The notes beneath the pieces are model-generated. The model saw nothing but the letters and a program-made list of their open reading frames with translations. It searched no databases and was not told the DNA's origin. This document shows positions 5,059 to 5,382 of a stretch of DNA of 5,382 nt, one piece after another (the first letter of the stretch is position 1; each line of letters begins with the position of its first letter). This DNA comes from Nitriliruptoraceae bacterium (GTDB lineage Bacteria; Actinomycetota; Nitriliruptoria; Nitriliruptorales; Nitriliruptoraceae). The DNA lies in NCBI GenBank assembly GCA_007118045.1, contig SKTG01000339.1:1-5382 (forward strand). The letters are read 5' to 3'. The position numbers and the translations under genes were made by a program.

Positions 5059-5382
5059 ATGCCAGGCGACGGACCGGCCCACGGGCAGCTGGGCCGGGGC
5101 GCTGTCATCGCGGCCGTCGCCGCCGTGACCGCGCCGCTGCTCCTCCTGACGGTGTTGCGTCTGTGGCCGGCCCTGGACCTGCGATGGGACAACCAGCCGG
5201 CGCACTTCTGGATCGTGCTCGCAGCGTCCGCCGTCGCCACGGCGCTCGGCTACACGGTGACGGTGGTGGCCCGGCGGCGACGGGATGCCCGCCTCATGGT
5301 CATCTCGCTCGCTTTCATCTCCGGAGCGGGCTTCCTCGGCCTCCATGCGCTGGCCACGCCGGGGGTGCTGATGGGGCCGAAC
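5059..5382 (+). CDS. Multi-pass membrane protein, N-terminal part (runs off the window)
   Basis: The frame is open for 108 codons to the window edge. The ATG at 5059 is set by a perfect AGGAGG (5046-5051) with 7-nt spacing. Three hydrophobic segments are visible at about residues 14-36, 49-70 and 77-97. The basic RRRRDAR cluster (72-78) between the second and third should be cytoplasmic, so the N-terminus is predicted inside. The stretch GFLGLHALATPGVL (91-104) resembles the membrane sensing domain I recall at the front of some actinobacterial signalling proteins, for example ones ending in nucleotide-cyclase or kinase domains. No output domain is in view, so the function is left open. It diverges from the HD/LuxR remnant and may once have shared control with it. 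Confidence 0.82.
   Translation, partial: MPGDGPAHGQLGRGAVIAAVAAVTAPLLLLTVLRLWPALDLRWDNQPAHFWIVLAASAVATALGYTVTVVARRRRDARLMVISLAFISGAGFLGLHALATPGVLMGPN

Noticed and set aside
4052..5128. 358-codon plus-strand frame
   Set aside because: It runs across the terminator, the HD/LuxR remnant and the start of the membrane-protein gene. It has Arg/Pro/Ser-rich composition, no ribosome binding site and no family similarity.
4518..5240. 240-codon minus-strand frame
   Set aside because: It covers the divergent spacer and is antisense to the membrane-protein gene. It is Arg-rich without motifs, while the remnant N-terminus in another frame is clearly the true coding frame.

Overview
The window looks like chromosomal DNA of a high-GC actinobacterium. 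GC is high throughout, third codon positions are strongly G/C, GTG starts are used, and the gene families present (FmdA/FmdB, a cytoplasmic AmiC-like binding protein, MarR, HD/LuxR regulators) are common in that phylum. The genus cannot be told from the sequence.

Left half (1-3478): a short-chain amide locus. Three genes read leftward: an AmiC-like amide-binding protein (2910-1816), the zinc-ribbon protein FmdB (1669-1385) and a full-length acetamidase/formamidase FmdA (1307-54). A MarR-family regulator (2999-3478) diverges from the AmiC-like gene. fmdB-fmdA has a strikingly good sigma-70-type promoter of its own just after the AmiC-like stop codon (TTGACG, 16 nt, TATATT). A perfect 6+3+6 inverted repeat lies at the predicted transcription start, and the roughly 95-nt leader can form mutually exclusive stems. 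The divergent spacer before marR holds an 18-bp perfect palindrome, plus a second inverted repeat over the marR ribosome binding site. The simplest reading is an amide-inducible catabolic unit: FmdA releases ammonia and the carboxylate, the AmiC-like protein senses amide in the cytoplasm, and MarR and/or leader structure set expression. No AmiR-type ANTAR partner is visible.

Middle (3479-4091): a scar region and a small gene. Directly after marR come two abutting fragments in different frames. The first resembles the C-terminus of a BrnT-like toxin-family protein. The second is the C-terminus of a metallo-beta-lactamase-fold hydrolase whose PGHG motif now reads PGPG. Then comes an intact 78-aa secreted protein with a good ribosome binding site, a clear signal peptide and two cysteines, followed by a strong GC-rich hairpin terminator.

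Right part (4092-5382): about 240 bp without a recognisable gene, then a leftward HD-domain/LuxR regulator pseudogene that has lost its middle and the end of its HTH. Next is a 269-bp divergent spacer with a triple 7-bp tandem repeat. A rightward multi-pass membrane protein begins at 5059 with a perfect AGGAGG and runs off the window.

The most interesting element is the control architecture of the amide locus: an AmiC-like sensor with MarR rather than AmiR, and a structured fmdBA leader. The decayed gene fragments suggest repeated insertion and deletion to its right.
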